Shown here piece after piece: positions 1 through 10,926 of a stretch of DNA of 64,000 bases. The DNA lies in NCBI RefSeq assembly GCF_000208745.1, contig NC_030854.1, positions 5,971,789 to 6,035,788 of the forward strand, written 5' to 3'. The position numbers and the translations under genes were made by a program. Under the pieces are notes generated by a model that saw only the letters and a program-made list of their open reading frames with translations, searched no databases and had not been told where the DNA came from. Source of the DNA: Theobroma cacao (lineage: Eukaryota; Streptophyta; Magnoliopsida; Malvales; Malvaceae). Within the stretch, counting starts at the first letter, position 1. Each line of letters starts with the position of its first letter.

Positions 1-244
1 GTAGGATGCATGATTCATCATTCAAAACCAAAAAGAAAATATGTTAAAAGCCCATGTTAATGAGTAGGCATGTGTGCCAATTTTTTCATTTATTTTCTTT
101 CTACTTCCTTTTTTTTCCTAAACAGGGCTGGGGGCTTGAGTATAAAGTAAATCAGCTGGAATTTGAGCATAAGCACACATCTCAAATTCAAGAGCAAGAA
201 AACAAACAATACCTGGTATCTGATGATTTGCAAGATGCAGCAAT

Positions 245-2447
245 ATAAACATACCAAGGTTTTTTCTGAAGTTTCAAAATCCAGATATGGGCAAAGTTCT
301 TCAGCAGTGACAACTCCACCATTTGAAGTTATTGATCCAATTTGCAGGTGAGAATTACAGAAAATCATCATATTCTCACACATATTCAAGTCTTATGAAG
401 TCATTTTTAAAGCTGATTTATAAGCTTTAATTCATGTGTCAATTTTTTAGAGTTTAAAAATATTTATTGAAGTTATCAAATCATCACCAAGCCTACCAGC
501 AGCAAGATAAGTTGGTAGTTCAACCAATAATTTGAGGAAAACGCTGAATTAGTGGGTGCATTTAGAGCTCCAAATTTACCAACTTCCACCTCTCTTCTTC
601 ACTCCATGATTTGGATCACCATCCCCAAATACAAATGAGAAAACCTGCCAGATCTCTGTGAGTTCGATTTTTTTTTCTTTGATGTGTAGGAAATAAACAA
701 ATAAAGCTCCAGTAGGATTCAGTTTAGTTGTATTTAACATACTTATTCAAGGAAGTTCATTCCATCCCCACTCTACACTTTCTTCGATAATATGAACCCC
801 CAAATCTAAGATATACATGTGAATAAAATAAATAAAGGTTACCCCATCTCTCTTTTCAGTGTCAAACTTTCTATCTGTAAAATGGCAAGCGGGTTACCAA
901 AAGAAGAAGAGCAAGAAACAATTTTAAGACTGCATAGCATAAGTAAATGAAAAGAGATGATATGCCTACTTTGTGCTTGACATAGGAAGATAAAATGTAT
1001 ATATATAGAAACAGTACTATAATACCAAAGTCAGATGATCAAGGGCTTAGCGAACTCCCAATATGAGTTTACATGAGGTATTGTATCAAGAAGTACAATA
1101 ACTTGCTTTTAGATTGGATAATTAATGGAAAGAAAGACACTATCATACCTCTTCTTGAACCATATTCCTATTTGACTATTCACTTCCATTAAATCTGCAC
1201 AAATTGATATTTTTTCTCAAAGCAACTGACCAACTGAACAAGAAGTTCACATTTCAATTACCTAGAGTCATGAGGGGTCTCTGATCTGATTCTGCTGTAA
1301 CTTCTGTCTTTTCAAATAGCAGTGACACTAAACAGTTTCAACTAATTTGAACATCCCCTAATTATTCGCCACTTCACTTAAAAGGGCTACATTTTACATA
1401 TTAAATTTTGCCAACTCAAAATACAATCCAATATCTGACCATCAATGATATAAAACTATTAGCAATTCAATCAGACAGATTAAATCAGAAAGGGAATCCC
1501 AAACCTATTGAACTGCCCACACAAAGAATGATAGCTCTCTCCCACGTCAGTATGGATGTTAGAACCTCCAGAAGAACCAGAACTCGAATTATTATCTTTA
1601 CCAATTTCCACATAAATATAACTGTCACCAAATTTCCCAAAGTCAACTATATATGCTTCAAAAATATTAGTACCAATCTATTGATTGAAGAAAGTATGGA
1701 ACCAGGATTTTTCAAGGATTTCAAGCACCAAGGTCAACAGATACCTTTGACTCATTATAACAATCAAAATGATTGTGACATAAACAAGCACCAATGAACA
1801 AATTAGTGATGTTCCAATAGAAATCTTCACGAAGTTCACATATACAGCCTATCAACAATGGAAGTTAAGATTCAACAAACTTAGGGATGACAATAAGAAC
1901 ACAAATTATTCATTTCTTTAAAAAAAAAATGGAAATACCTTAGCTTTTTCATGCAGAGCTTCAAATTTTATCCTACATGACTTGGCCGCAAGCTTTGACC
2001 TAAAATCCTTGGGAAACACATAAAGTACACCACCTTCCAGGATCAAACCACCACAATAAATAAATAAATAACTAAACAAAAAGACGATGCAGATCAATTA
2101 ACATTGAATAAGCTTCAAAGGTAGTGCCTCCAAGAAGCCATAGTGTCAGCGGCAAGAGCATGCAAAGCTTTTTGAGCATCACTAAGCTTGACATCAGCAT
2201 TGCTTGCCTCGTCACCAACAGTGACCTTCCTGCTGCAATCGTCAACGGCTTGGATCACTCACTTCCTCACATCAGATGGTAGTTGATCGCTCCTCCTTTG
2301 ACACGGCCGGGCAATGCCCTCACAGCTGGAAATGGTGGTGTTTGGTTCCAGGGTAACAATATTGATAATCTTGGAGTGATTATGGAGTGAGAATAATGAT
2401 GGTTTCCAAGTTTTACATAAGGATAAAGAGGCCATTTTCACCTTTGA
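245..2447 (-). pseudogene. Decayed Fe-S cluster biosynthesis-family gene (At5g03900-like)
   Basis: Exon relics of one plastid-protein gene lie in order on the minus strand. A start with a transit-peptide-like region runs from about 2441 to QLPSDVRK near 2262. It continues with VIQAVDDCS, a VTVGD stretch and LSDAQKALHALAADT down to about 2130. Next comes VLYVFPKDFRSKLAAKS (about 2030-1970), then EKAK before a GT donor (about 1940). VFSFVFGDGDPN lies near 640-600, and TSNGGVVTAEELCPYLDFET near 335-265. The copy is broken: a TGA follows DVRK (near 2260), a one-base loss shifts the frame after AADT, the VFSFVFGDGDPN exon runs into a stop, and the acceptor before the GGVVTAEEL exon reads CAA instead of CAG. 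Later exons would lie left of the window. Family membership is by remembered similarity to the Arabidopsis protein annotated as Fe-S cluster biosynthesis family. No biochemical role can be claimed for this copy. Confidence 0.68.
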
Positions 2448-3640
2448 GAGGAGCTCTACAGTTTCCAGAGAGAGAATCTGATGATAGAATCAGTTGTCAC
2501 TTGGACTTTTATGTCAGTCATTTCACTCCTTGAGTTGTAATTTAAGTTCAAAATACTTTCTTAGAAGTTGTAACTTTTTTTTTTTGGGATCTTTTCTTGG
2601 ATACTGAATTTCATGGAAATTCATCTTGTTAAAAGCAGACAGATTTTGGTCATTGGGGAGATTAAAACAATGCACTTTGATTGCATAATAGCCATATCAT
2701 TTCCGAAGGTAGTATAAATAATTTGTTATGATGTTTACTTATTTCTTATTTTCATAAGTAAGAAGAAAAAGACAAAAATGTGGTTTGTGGTTCAAAACAC
2801 AATTTGGATTTAGTAACTGAGAGCATACCACTTTTGTGAAATCAACACCAGTTCTACATTTTAATTTCAAGAGAATATGTTATTAACTCATATGCCTAGG
2901 AGGAGCCTTAAGAGTTGCCACTTAGTAGCATTAAGAGTTTAAGAACTCATTGCAGCTAAGGATTTCATATTTTCTGATATCACCTAAGATGGATTGAGAG
3001 GTAAAGTAAAGATTTGTAATTCAAAATGTAAAATAATCTCAATGAATTTTCATTAGGTTTATTACTCTGTGTAAGCATAACATACAGAAATCACAAAGGA
3101 GGACCTATAGCAAAAGGAAATGAAAAAAGAGAGACAGGCAAGAGGGGTACTTCTATTTGCCGTGTTGCAAAAGTGTACAATAATAAATGTTACAGTTTGT
3201 AATGTATCAAGTTGAAATTTGCGAGTGACTTTAGCACCATGCTATAACTTATAAACTGGTACAAAGCAGCATCTAACTCTGGCTTGATTTTCACTTCACA
3301 GTTTTTTTTTTTTTTTGAACGGCCACTTTGCAGTTTAAAGTGAAAGAAGTCTGGAAGGTGCACGTGTACCATTATTCTGTAGGTGAACCCATTGTTTATT
3401 TTTAAACATCCTAAAATCCAATTTATACCCAATTTTCTGCAAGAAGTCTGCTGCCCTGTCATTCAGGCCATTGCTTAACAAATAAATACGGTTAAGACAA
3501 TCATACGCAGAAAAAAAGCATGGTTTTCCAAAGACCATATAAAAGTATAGCATCATATAATATCCCATTTTGCGCTCCCTGAAGAAGATTTATTTTTAAA
3601 ACAATCCTTGAATTATTATACACTGAGGAAGGATCCAATT

Positions 3641-3975
3641 CCATCTAAGTGCCTTTGATAGGTAGCCATCTTCAGGCCAATCAGAGAGTGGAAGATTGCT
3701 TTGATCAATTGATTTCACTTAGCAACCAAAAAGCATTTGGCAATTCATCACGTCCTAACCATTTTATTCTCTCTGAAGTGGATTTATTGTCAAATTCCCC
3801 TTTGCATTTCCCTACATTGTGGAAGATGCAATTCTAAGTGCATTTGCTAGGTGGCCATCCTCAGGCTGATCAGAGAGCAGAAGATTGCCTTGATCAACTG
3901 ACTTCACATAGTGACCGAAGAGGATTTGACAGTGCATTGCTTGCAATATCTTTCCATTTCGATCATCACACTTTC
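3641..3975. repeat. Two-copy local tandem duplication
   Basis: Two diverged copies sit side by side, about 3641-3830 and 3831-3975. Both carry the sequence TCTAAGTGC, then a 'tagccatcttcaggc'-like block, then a 'gaagattgctttgatcaa'-like block in the same order. Neither encodes a convincing protein. The pair lies downstream of the PPR gene, in otherwise featureless spacer (2448-4135). Confidence 0.6.
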
Positions 3976-4135
3976 ATTCTTCCTTAACTACTGTCCCTTC
4001 TCGAAATCAACTTATAACATGGGCAGGAAATTAACCAAATGTCATAAAACTTAGAAAAAAAATTCTTACTTGCTGTTCAGCAAGAAATCTAAACAAACCA
4101 AGATAAACTTTGGCACTGACATCAACAATCACAAC

Positions 4136-5617
4136 TCATGCTGACCTACGACAAGCACTAACTTTCTTCAATGTCAAACTTTTAGAATTGGAGAGCCCAT
4201 CCATCAACCTATTATACCTAGCAATGTCAGGTATAAATCCTTTATCCAACATCTCATCTACCAAAATTTCTCCCTCCTTCCTTCTGCCCTCTCTTGTATA
4301 TCCATATATCAAAATGTTATAAGTCACCTCATCTGGTTCTAAACCCTTTGACGAAGCCACTAATCTAAATTTATTTGCATCCATCGTTCTACCCAAATCA
4401 CAAAGATCTTGCATAAGACAATTAAAAGTCATAATATCCGGAACAATACCATCTTTAAGCATCTTATCCATCAACCTAAATGCATCTTCTCTTCTCCCCA
4501 ACCTCCTCAAACCTTCAATCAAAGTGGTACAAGCAATCAAACTCGGTACATTTCCTTTAATCCATAACTCATTAACCACCTCAAATGCTCTACCTGCATT
4601 TCCTTTACCACAAAGCTCCTCCATTAAATCACAATAATCAAATCCCTTTGGCAAAAGCATCCTCTTCGAAAAATCAATGACCAAGTCACACGCCTCCAAA
4701 AGCCTCCCCTCCTTACACAAACCACTGACCAAAATCTCACAAGTCACACTTGAAAAATCACATCCCAACTGAATCATCTCATATGCCATCTTAACTGCTT
4801 CATCAACCTTCCTTTCCCTAAAAAACCCTCTAATCAAAGTGTTAAAAGTAACCACATTAGGACTACAACCTTTCTCCTTCATTTCCCTAAACAACTCCAA
4901 TCCTGACTCAAACTTTCCATTCCTACAATAACCATTGATCAAGGTATTAAATGTATACACATCTGGCTTCACTCTATCCCTTTCCATCCTCTCATAAAAC
5001 CCCAAAGCCTTATCAAAGTCCCCATTTTTCAAATACCCGTTAATCAAAACATTATAAATAACAACACTAGGCCTTCCATCAATCAATTTCTTCATGGTTT
5101 CGAAAGCAAAAACAGCATCATTCAACTTCCTAGCTCTACAAAATGAATCGATAACGAAACGAAAAAGGGGTTCCATTTGAGGACAAGAGAAGATACCTGG
5201 AGAACAAGGGCAAGGATTGGCAGCTATAAAACTAAGAAGAGAACGAAGCTGCGAGAAACGATGAGAGGAAGCTAAGGAGTGAGCCATCCATAGGTAAGTT
5301 GAGTGGTCGTGGTGGAAAGAGTCAATGGTGGAAGCCCAAGAGAAAACTTGAAAGTCATAGTGGGTGAAAACTGGATGATGGTGGAGCTTTATCTTGAGGA
5401 AGTGAAGGAGGGTTTTTGGGGTTAAGGGTTGGTGGGTCAGGTAAGTTTTGAGGAAGGAAAAGAGCTGGTTCTGGTGATGGGGCTGAGGAATTGTGGGGAA
5501 GAGAGAAAGGGAAGGTGTTGGTGTTTGGGGTGAGTCCAGGAGTGGAGAAAGTGGTGGCAATGGTTGTGGGGATTTTGACTGAGGGTTCTGGAGAGGTTTA
5601 AGGAGGTTTTTCTTCAT
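4136..5617 (-). CDS. P-class pentatricopeptide repeat (PPR) protein
   Basis: This is an intron-less gene for a 493-aa P-class PPR protein, a family that binds organelle RNA and supports its processing or translation. The first 50 residues are rich in proline and serine and resemble an organelle-targeting leader. PPR units of about 35 residues run from about residue 150 to 475. Typical cores are VVIYNVLINGYLKNGD (about 185-200), VYTFNTLINGYCRNGK (about 220-235), VVTFNTLIRGFFRERK and VTYNILIYGYTREGRR. There is no E, DYW or other C-terminal extension, so it is a P-type rather than an RNA-editing-type protein. It resembles Arabidopsis At2g36240. That gene is, from memory, next to HISN3 in Arabidopsis, as here. 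Start: the first ATG of the frame, 370 bp from the HISN3 ATG on the other strand. The gene appears intact, and the exact RNA target cannot be told. Confidence 0.9.
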   Translation of the reverse strand: MKKNLLKPLQNPQSKSPQPLPPLSPLLDSPQTPTPSLSLFPTIPQPHHQNQLFSFLKTYLTHQPLTPKTLLHFLKIKLHHHPVFTHYDFQVFSWASTIDSFHHDHSTYLWMAHSLASSHRFSQLRSLLSFIAANPCPCSPGIFSCPQMEPLFRFVIDSFCRARKLNDAVFAFETMKKLIDGRPSVVIYNVLINGYLKNGDFDKALGFYERMERDRVKPDVYTFNTLINGYCRNGKFESGLELFREMKEKGCSPNVVTFNTLIRGFFRERKVDEAVKMAYEMIQLGCDFSSVTCEILVSGLCKEGRLLEACDLVIDFSKRMLLPKGFDYCDLMEELCGKGNAGRAFEVVNELWIKGNVPSLIACTTLIEGLRRLGRREDAFRLMDKMLKDGIVPDIMTFNCLMQDLCDLGRTMDANKFRLVASSKGLEPDEVTYNILIYGYTREGRRKEGEILVDEMLDKGFIPDIARYNRLMDGLSNSKSLTLKKVSACRRSA

Positions 5618-5986
5618 AGGTAGTCTTTGTTAGATTGTAAGAACGGAAAGCTCGTAAATTTGCAAATCAGAAAATTATGTATCGGAGAGAGGGACAGAGG
5701 AGAGGCTACGTTGGCAAAGGAACTGCCATTGCCATTTGCTGCTTTGATTACGGGTCAAGTCTAAAAAGGGGCCTAGAGCCCATTTTCTCTAGCCTACTAT
5801 GTAACATTCTCGTCAACCCGTTTCCCCTTTCTTGTCTCTGGCCTCTGAAGTATAGTATTAGTATCTTTATAGATTCCAGTCTATATAAAAGGTACTTTGC
5901 AGAGGTAAGTCTGTCCGGCGTTCCCTCGCATAAAAACGACTTTGGCGTCGGGTCTCTCTCGTTAGTCTGGAGTTTTCACCCCAGAG
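5618..5986. promoter_or_regulatory. Bidirectional promoter region between the PPR gene and HISN3
   Basis: The two start codons are only 369 bp apart and face away from each other, so both core promoters must fit here or inside the flanking 5' UTRs. A good plant TATA box (TATATAAAA) lies at 5882-5890, about 97 bp before the HISN3 ATG and in its orientation. No equally clear TATA box is seen for the PPR side. Shared regulation is an inference. Confidence 0.55.
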
Positions 5987-8900
5987 ATGAGAACTGGCAG
6001 CCTCCACGGGACTTCAATCTTGGAGCTTAGTAGCACTTCCCCGAATTTCAACTGCTTTTATGGTTCTCCCAAGCACCCATATGCCAGAGTCACGCCTTCA
6101 CTAAGTCTCAGTATTTCTCAGCTTCTAGCATTTTCACTTTTGATTTTCCTTATTGGGTTTCTTAATCTCACTTTTTTCCTTAAAATATTTTCTTTCAGAA
6201 TCTTGTCATTTCACTGTTCGTTGCGATGTTAGTTTCCGACCTTGCATTGATATTCACAAGGTAATTCAATACAAAAGAATGGGTTTTTTTTTATTTAATT
6301 CCAAATTTGGTCCTCGGAAAGTGTTATTTCGCTTGCTTTATATTGGTTTCAGCAGAAAGCTCACAAATTTCTTGTTCTTTATGACTTTTGTTGGGGAGGA
6401 ACACTGTAAAACTAATTGTATTTTACACCCTTCTTCATGCACAAATAATATTTTAACAAATCAACTGTTGGATTTGAAAAACTAACATATACCCGTCATG
6501 CTCTTAACTTTTCTAGTCAATTCAATATTTGTATCACATTGATTTAGAATATGCTGTTTGCAATATATATTTAATGTTCGAAATTTTATTCTTACCAAAC
6601 AAATAGTTAGACATTTTTAATTAACTCCAAATTTGGCATGCATGATCTATATGTCAATAGAGTATGAATGTCAATGGTTGGATCAAGGAAATGATTTAGA
6701 GTGTAAAACTTAATTAGTTTTACATTAATGTAAGTGAATACTACTTGACTTTTGTTACTGTGCAATTCCTATAGATTTATAGTGACCATGTCATTTTTGA
6801 ACTTAGGTTGCTTGGTTAAATACTGAGAGTCTGAGACAGCTAATAGCAGCAAAAGCAAAGCTTCATTTGTTGGCATTTTAGAATAGATAAAGGCAGCTAA
6901 TGTAGCTTATTCTTTCAAAATAGACTGTGCTTTCATGTTTTTATTATTCTTTTGTTCTTATACCTCGCAATATGGGAGGAGAAAAGAGTTTCCTCATTAT
7001 GCATTGGTGCTTGTGTGGATTGGCTTTAACATTTTTTGCTTTAGTTCCTGACACTTGATATATGATTTGTTTTCAGGGGAAAGTGAAACAAATTGTTGGG
7101 TCAACTCTTACAGATTCAAAGGAGGATGGATTGATCCTTGTAACCAATTTTGAATCGGATAAATCAGCAGCTGAGTTTGCAAAGTTGTACAAAAATGATG
7201 GGCTAAAGGGTGGTCATGTAATCATGCTTGGAGCTGATCCTTTAAGCAAAGCAGCAGCCATTGAAGCATTGCATGCCTATCCTGGTAAAAGCTGATATTT
7301 TAGATTCATATTTTGTGGTCTATTTATTCTAAGACGGGCTTTATTGTTTATCATGGTACTTTTTGGGATAACTCCAAAATGTTTTGTCCTTAAGACGGGT
7401 TTAATGTGTACACTCAAAAATCATGATGCAAGCTTCTACCGTTTGTACTGAAATTTCAATGAAGTTATTGAGAGTGGCTGTTTCATTGTTGTTCTCTACC
7501 TTTGATAATATGTTTATAAAGACCTTTCCTCTGCTGAACTTATTTTGAGGACCGGAAAATTCTAGGTGGCTTGCAAGTTGGAGGTGGGATCAATTTGGAC
7601 AATTGTTTGAGTTACATTGAGGAAGGAGCCAGCCATGTCATTGTCACTTCAGTATGTTAATAAATTTTGACATTCTGTAAAATTTTTAGCTGCAAGGTGT
7701 GAAATCATGACATGTACAGGGTGTTCTCTTTGAGATAACATGTTTACAGAATCTCATGTATAGTTTTTTCTTGGATTTGTTGCAGTATGTATTTAACAAT
7801 GGGCAAATGGACCTTGAAAGGCTCAAAGGTCTTGTCTGTGTTGTTGGGAAGCAGAGACTTGTCTTGGACCTTAGCTGCCGAAATAAGGTAGGAAACATTT
7901 CTGTCTTCTGCACCTTGAATTCTAGGAGGAATTTCATTTGAATATGGGTATTGTGTGGAACATTCTACATCCTTCTCCTCCCCTACTCTTGAGTCTCCGA
8001 TTTTACTTCCTCCCTCTGAGTGTTAGTTCCTGAGTTGATGGATTCCTAAATTTTGGTGGTTGTTTAAATTATAACTTTGATGGCAGGAAGACAAATATGC
8101 CATTGTCACTGACAGATGGCAAAAGTTCAGTGATGTCTATCTGGATGAGGAAGTATTACATTTTCTTGCCAATTATGCGGATGAATATCTGGTTCATGGT
8201 GTGGATGTTGAAGGGAAAAAGTAAGTTCTAACTGTAATATTTATTACATCATGCAAATTGCACTTATTGCTAGGTCTTTACTAGTTTTTACCTGGTTGCT
8301 CTTTTTAATCATGACAGTTGAATAAGATTATGACGTGTCAATTATTTGATCTGGATTTAACTTTTGTAGTCAGTAGTCAGTATGTTTATATGAATTATGT
8401 GACTATGCTGTTTTATCAGTTATCTCTTGTTCTTTCTGCTTTGCATTTGTTAACTATTTTTTAATAATCTTTCCGTACAAATGTTGTTGAAATCCCTGGA
8501 CTTCATATTTGCTTCCAGCTTGCCTTTATCTACCTCCCTCCTACTTGCTTCTACTAAATTGCTACTTATTACTACATTGAGAAGTTCCATGTGGATTATA
8601 CCTGCTGAAATGAATTGGTGCCCTACTGCAATGGCGATTCTTGCTCAAACATGTGGTGCCTTCATTCTTTGGTAAAAGTGCAAGTTTTAACTTGTTTGTT
8701 TGCTTTTGTTGAATACATGATATGGTAGAAATACCAAAAGGGAACCTAGGTGTATTGTAACTTCATATACTGTGATAAATGGCTTTTATTGTTCTTGCTA
8801 TCTCATATTTCTGTTTGATGTATGCTGCAGAGATTGCCATGATACTCTATCAAACTCCTGACTGACAGTTTACTTTTGTTTTAATTGGAGGACTCCTGCT

Positions 8901-9695
8901 TCTAGTTTGTTACAATCAAATAGTTCCTGCTACTACTCATTACTAATGTTTTGACTGTTGGGAATCTAGTGCCTTTGCACAATGTAATGACGCTAAAGCT
9001 ATAATTTAAGCCAAAGTTATTTTAAATCCTATTAAGTATCTGATTGAAGTTTGGAGGATATTGATGCATTGAGGCTTGTCTGATTTAGAAAACTTGTAAA
9101 ATGGTGCTCTCAGAGGCCCATCCCTCATTTTTCTGGACCATGACAACCAGTCTACGGTATCCAATCAGCTTTATACATGCTTATATGACTGGTTTCCACT
9201 ACGTATCAGCTTCAAACTTTATATGAAGAGCAAAAGGGTTAAATGTTGTATCTTCCGATGTATTATAACTTCCAATGATTTAATTATTACAGGCTGGGAA
9301 TCGACAAAGAGCTTGTGGCATTGCTTGGCGAGCACTCTCCGGTTGGTAGCTTGTACTTTTGCCTCCTTGATGGTGTTTTAGTCCCTAATTTGGTCCTTAG
9401 TGCATTTTGCTCTTGTTTCCTCATTGCTATCATGTGGTTATAAGATGCCCAGGGACACTAGTAGATTTCTGTCAGATTCTGCTGACATATTGTTGTCTTT
9501 TGTTCCCAGATTCCTGTCACTTATGCTGGTGGTGTCACTGTAATGGATGATTTAGAGACAATCAAAGAAGCGGGGAAGGGACGTGTGGATGTTACTGTGG
9601 GAAGTGCGTTGGATATTTTTGGGGGCAACTTATCTTACAGTGATGTTGTTGCTTGGCATGACAGTAACAGGAGGGGGCATAAACAAGACTTCTAG
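5987..9695 (+). CDS. HISN3: Plastid BBMII (ProFAR) isomerase, histidine biosynthesis
   Basis: Eight exons join in frame: 5987-6110, 6199-6260, 7077-7284, 7566-7651, 7786-7887, 8087-8220, 9293-9341 and 9510-9695, giving 316 aa. The enzyme isomerises N'-5'-phosphoribosyl-formimino-AICAR-ribonucleotide, the fourth step of histidine synthesis, in plastids; it is HisA in bacteria and APG10/HISN3 (At2g36230) in Arabidopsis. Residues 1 to about 50 form a Ser-rich transit peptide. The (beta/alpha)8 barrel starts at [16 protein letters not shown], whose Asp59 is the expected catalytic base. The partner Asp234 is in VHGVDVEGK. Phosphate-binding glycine loops are LQVGGGI (about 134-140) and YAGGV in the last exon. 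All introns are GT-AG, and the sixth (8221-9292) is the longest. The C-terminal tail after VAWHDSN looks unusual, and its stop codon lies at the edge of a SINE. The gene appears functional. Confidence 0.93.
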
Positions 9696-9965
9696 TGCCC
9701 GGCCTGAGCCCTTCTTCAGGGCACTGCCCTAGGAGTTAGCAGGTGCTCCCTCAAGGTGGGTTAAGCCTTAGCCTAAACCTCAGTTTCTTCCAAAGCAAGC
9801 CAAGTTAGTGGGTCAAGTAGTCCTTCATGGAGCAAGCAAGTGAAGGGCCGATTTAATGGATATTTACTGAGCTATTGCCATCCTTTAAGAGTCAAACCCT
9901 TGATCTGTTGAGTTCGAAGGTCTGCACCACTAGACCATCACCTTTCTTGGCGTGGAGGATCATCT
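9696..9965 (-). mobile_element. tRNA-derived SINE
   Basis: Read on the minus strand, the block opens near 9955 with TGGTCTAGTGG, a good pol III A box. About 30 nt later comes GGTTTGACTC, close to a B box (GGTTCGANTC). The tail runs toward the HISN3 stop through a GC-rich stretch containing GGGCTCAGGCCGGGCAC. This A/B box spacing and a tRNA-unrelated tail are typical of plant SINEs. Target duplications were not resolved. It probably forms most of the start of the HISN3 3' UTR. Confidence 0.6.
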
Positions 9966-10289
9966 ACCTGTGTTGTATTACAGTAGTTTATTGGGGAAGC
10001 AAACGGATATTACCCACCAATTTTTTTACATGAGACTTCGTCTGTTTTAATGCAATGCACTCTACAAACAATAAGGGGTTTTATTTTTTTTCCACTTTGG
10101 GTAGTTATGTTGAGAATATGTGAAGAAAACTTTATCCCCTTAAGTTTGAAGTGAATAAATTGGAGAGCTAATGTTCTTTTCTATACATTGATATTTAAAA
10201 ATTAAAAGAACACAATATATTCAATGTCAAAGTATTTTTGATAAATATTCATGCTCAATATAAAAGAAAAAGATTGCATTACAATAATG

Positions 10290-10690
10290 GTAAACATAAT
10301 CTGCAATAATCTAAATGTTTTTGAATTATTTAAAATAATTTAAATAAATTTTTATTTTTTTATTATGTTCAATCGAGTGTTTATTTTTTTATTTTGAATC
10401 GAATATATCTATATAGTTAAAAATTAATTATTTATTTTTAATCAAATATTACTTATATTTTAAATCATGTGGTATTAATGTGATGTGTTAATATGTTATA
10501 ATGATGATAATGCCTTTCATATCAAAATCAGTTAACTTGAAAACTAGACAAATGAAATTTTAACTAATAACAATTAATTCATTGTTAATTATAAAAATTT
10601 ATTTAATTCAAGATAAAAATATATGAATATATAATAAAAAATAAAATTTTGTTTAAAATTTTTAAAAATAATTTTGTTACATTTCCTTTT
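10290..10690. mobile_element. AT-rich MITE-like element, copy 1
   Basis: The left edge carries TTGAATTATTTAAAATAATT (about 10320). The right edge carries a degenerate inverted form (TTTAAAATTTTTAAAAATAATT, about 10650-10675, here in description only). The interior shares blocks with two other copies in the window (near 14,010-14,760 and 45,480-45,905): 'attatgttcaatcga', 'aatgtgatgtgttaatatgttat' and 'taacaattaattcattgttaatt'. It has no coding capacity. Target duplications were not resolved, so the edges are approximate. It lies between HISN3 and the SOUL gene. Confidence 0.5.
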
Positions 10691-10926
10691 TCTTGCTCAC
10701 ATCTAAATAAGACAAATTCTAATTACATAAATAGATAAAAAGAAGTGAAGAAGCATTTTTTTGATTACCAAAATATCTAGTATACATTTATGGGCGTAAT
10801 CCTGCCCGGGAAAACTCCAACCGCCTCAGCGTCGTGTTTTCTTCTTTCCAACAGAAATTTAAACCGGAACAGCCTCTAACAGACAATTTCCACCTCCCCA
10901 CCCCACCCCACCCATAAAAGAAGCAA

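Noticed and set aside
1408..1797. Plus-strand frame of 129 codons
   Set aside because: It lies within the introns or relic exons of the minus-strand pseudogene and has no family signature.
9880..9965. Possible tRNA gene
   Set aside because: The A and B boxes are present but no cloverleaf with a closing acceptor stem could be drawn, and the GC-rich tail fits a SINE.
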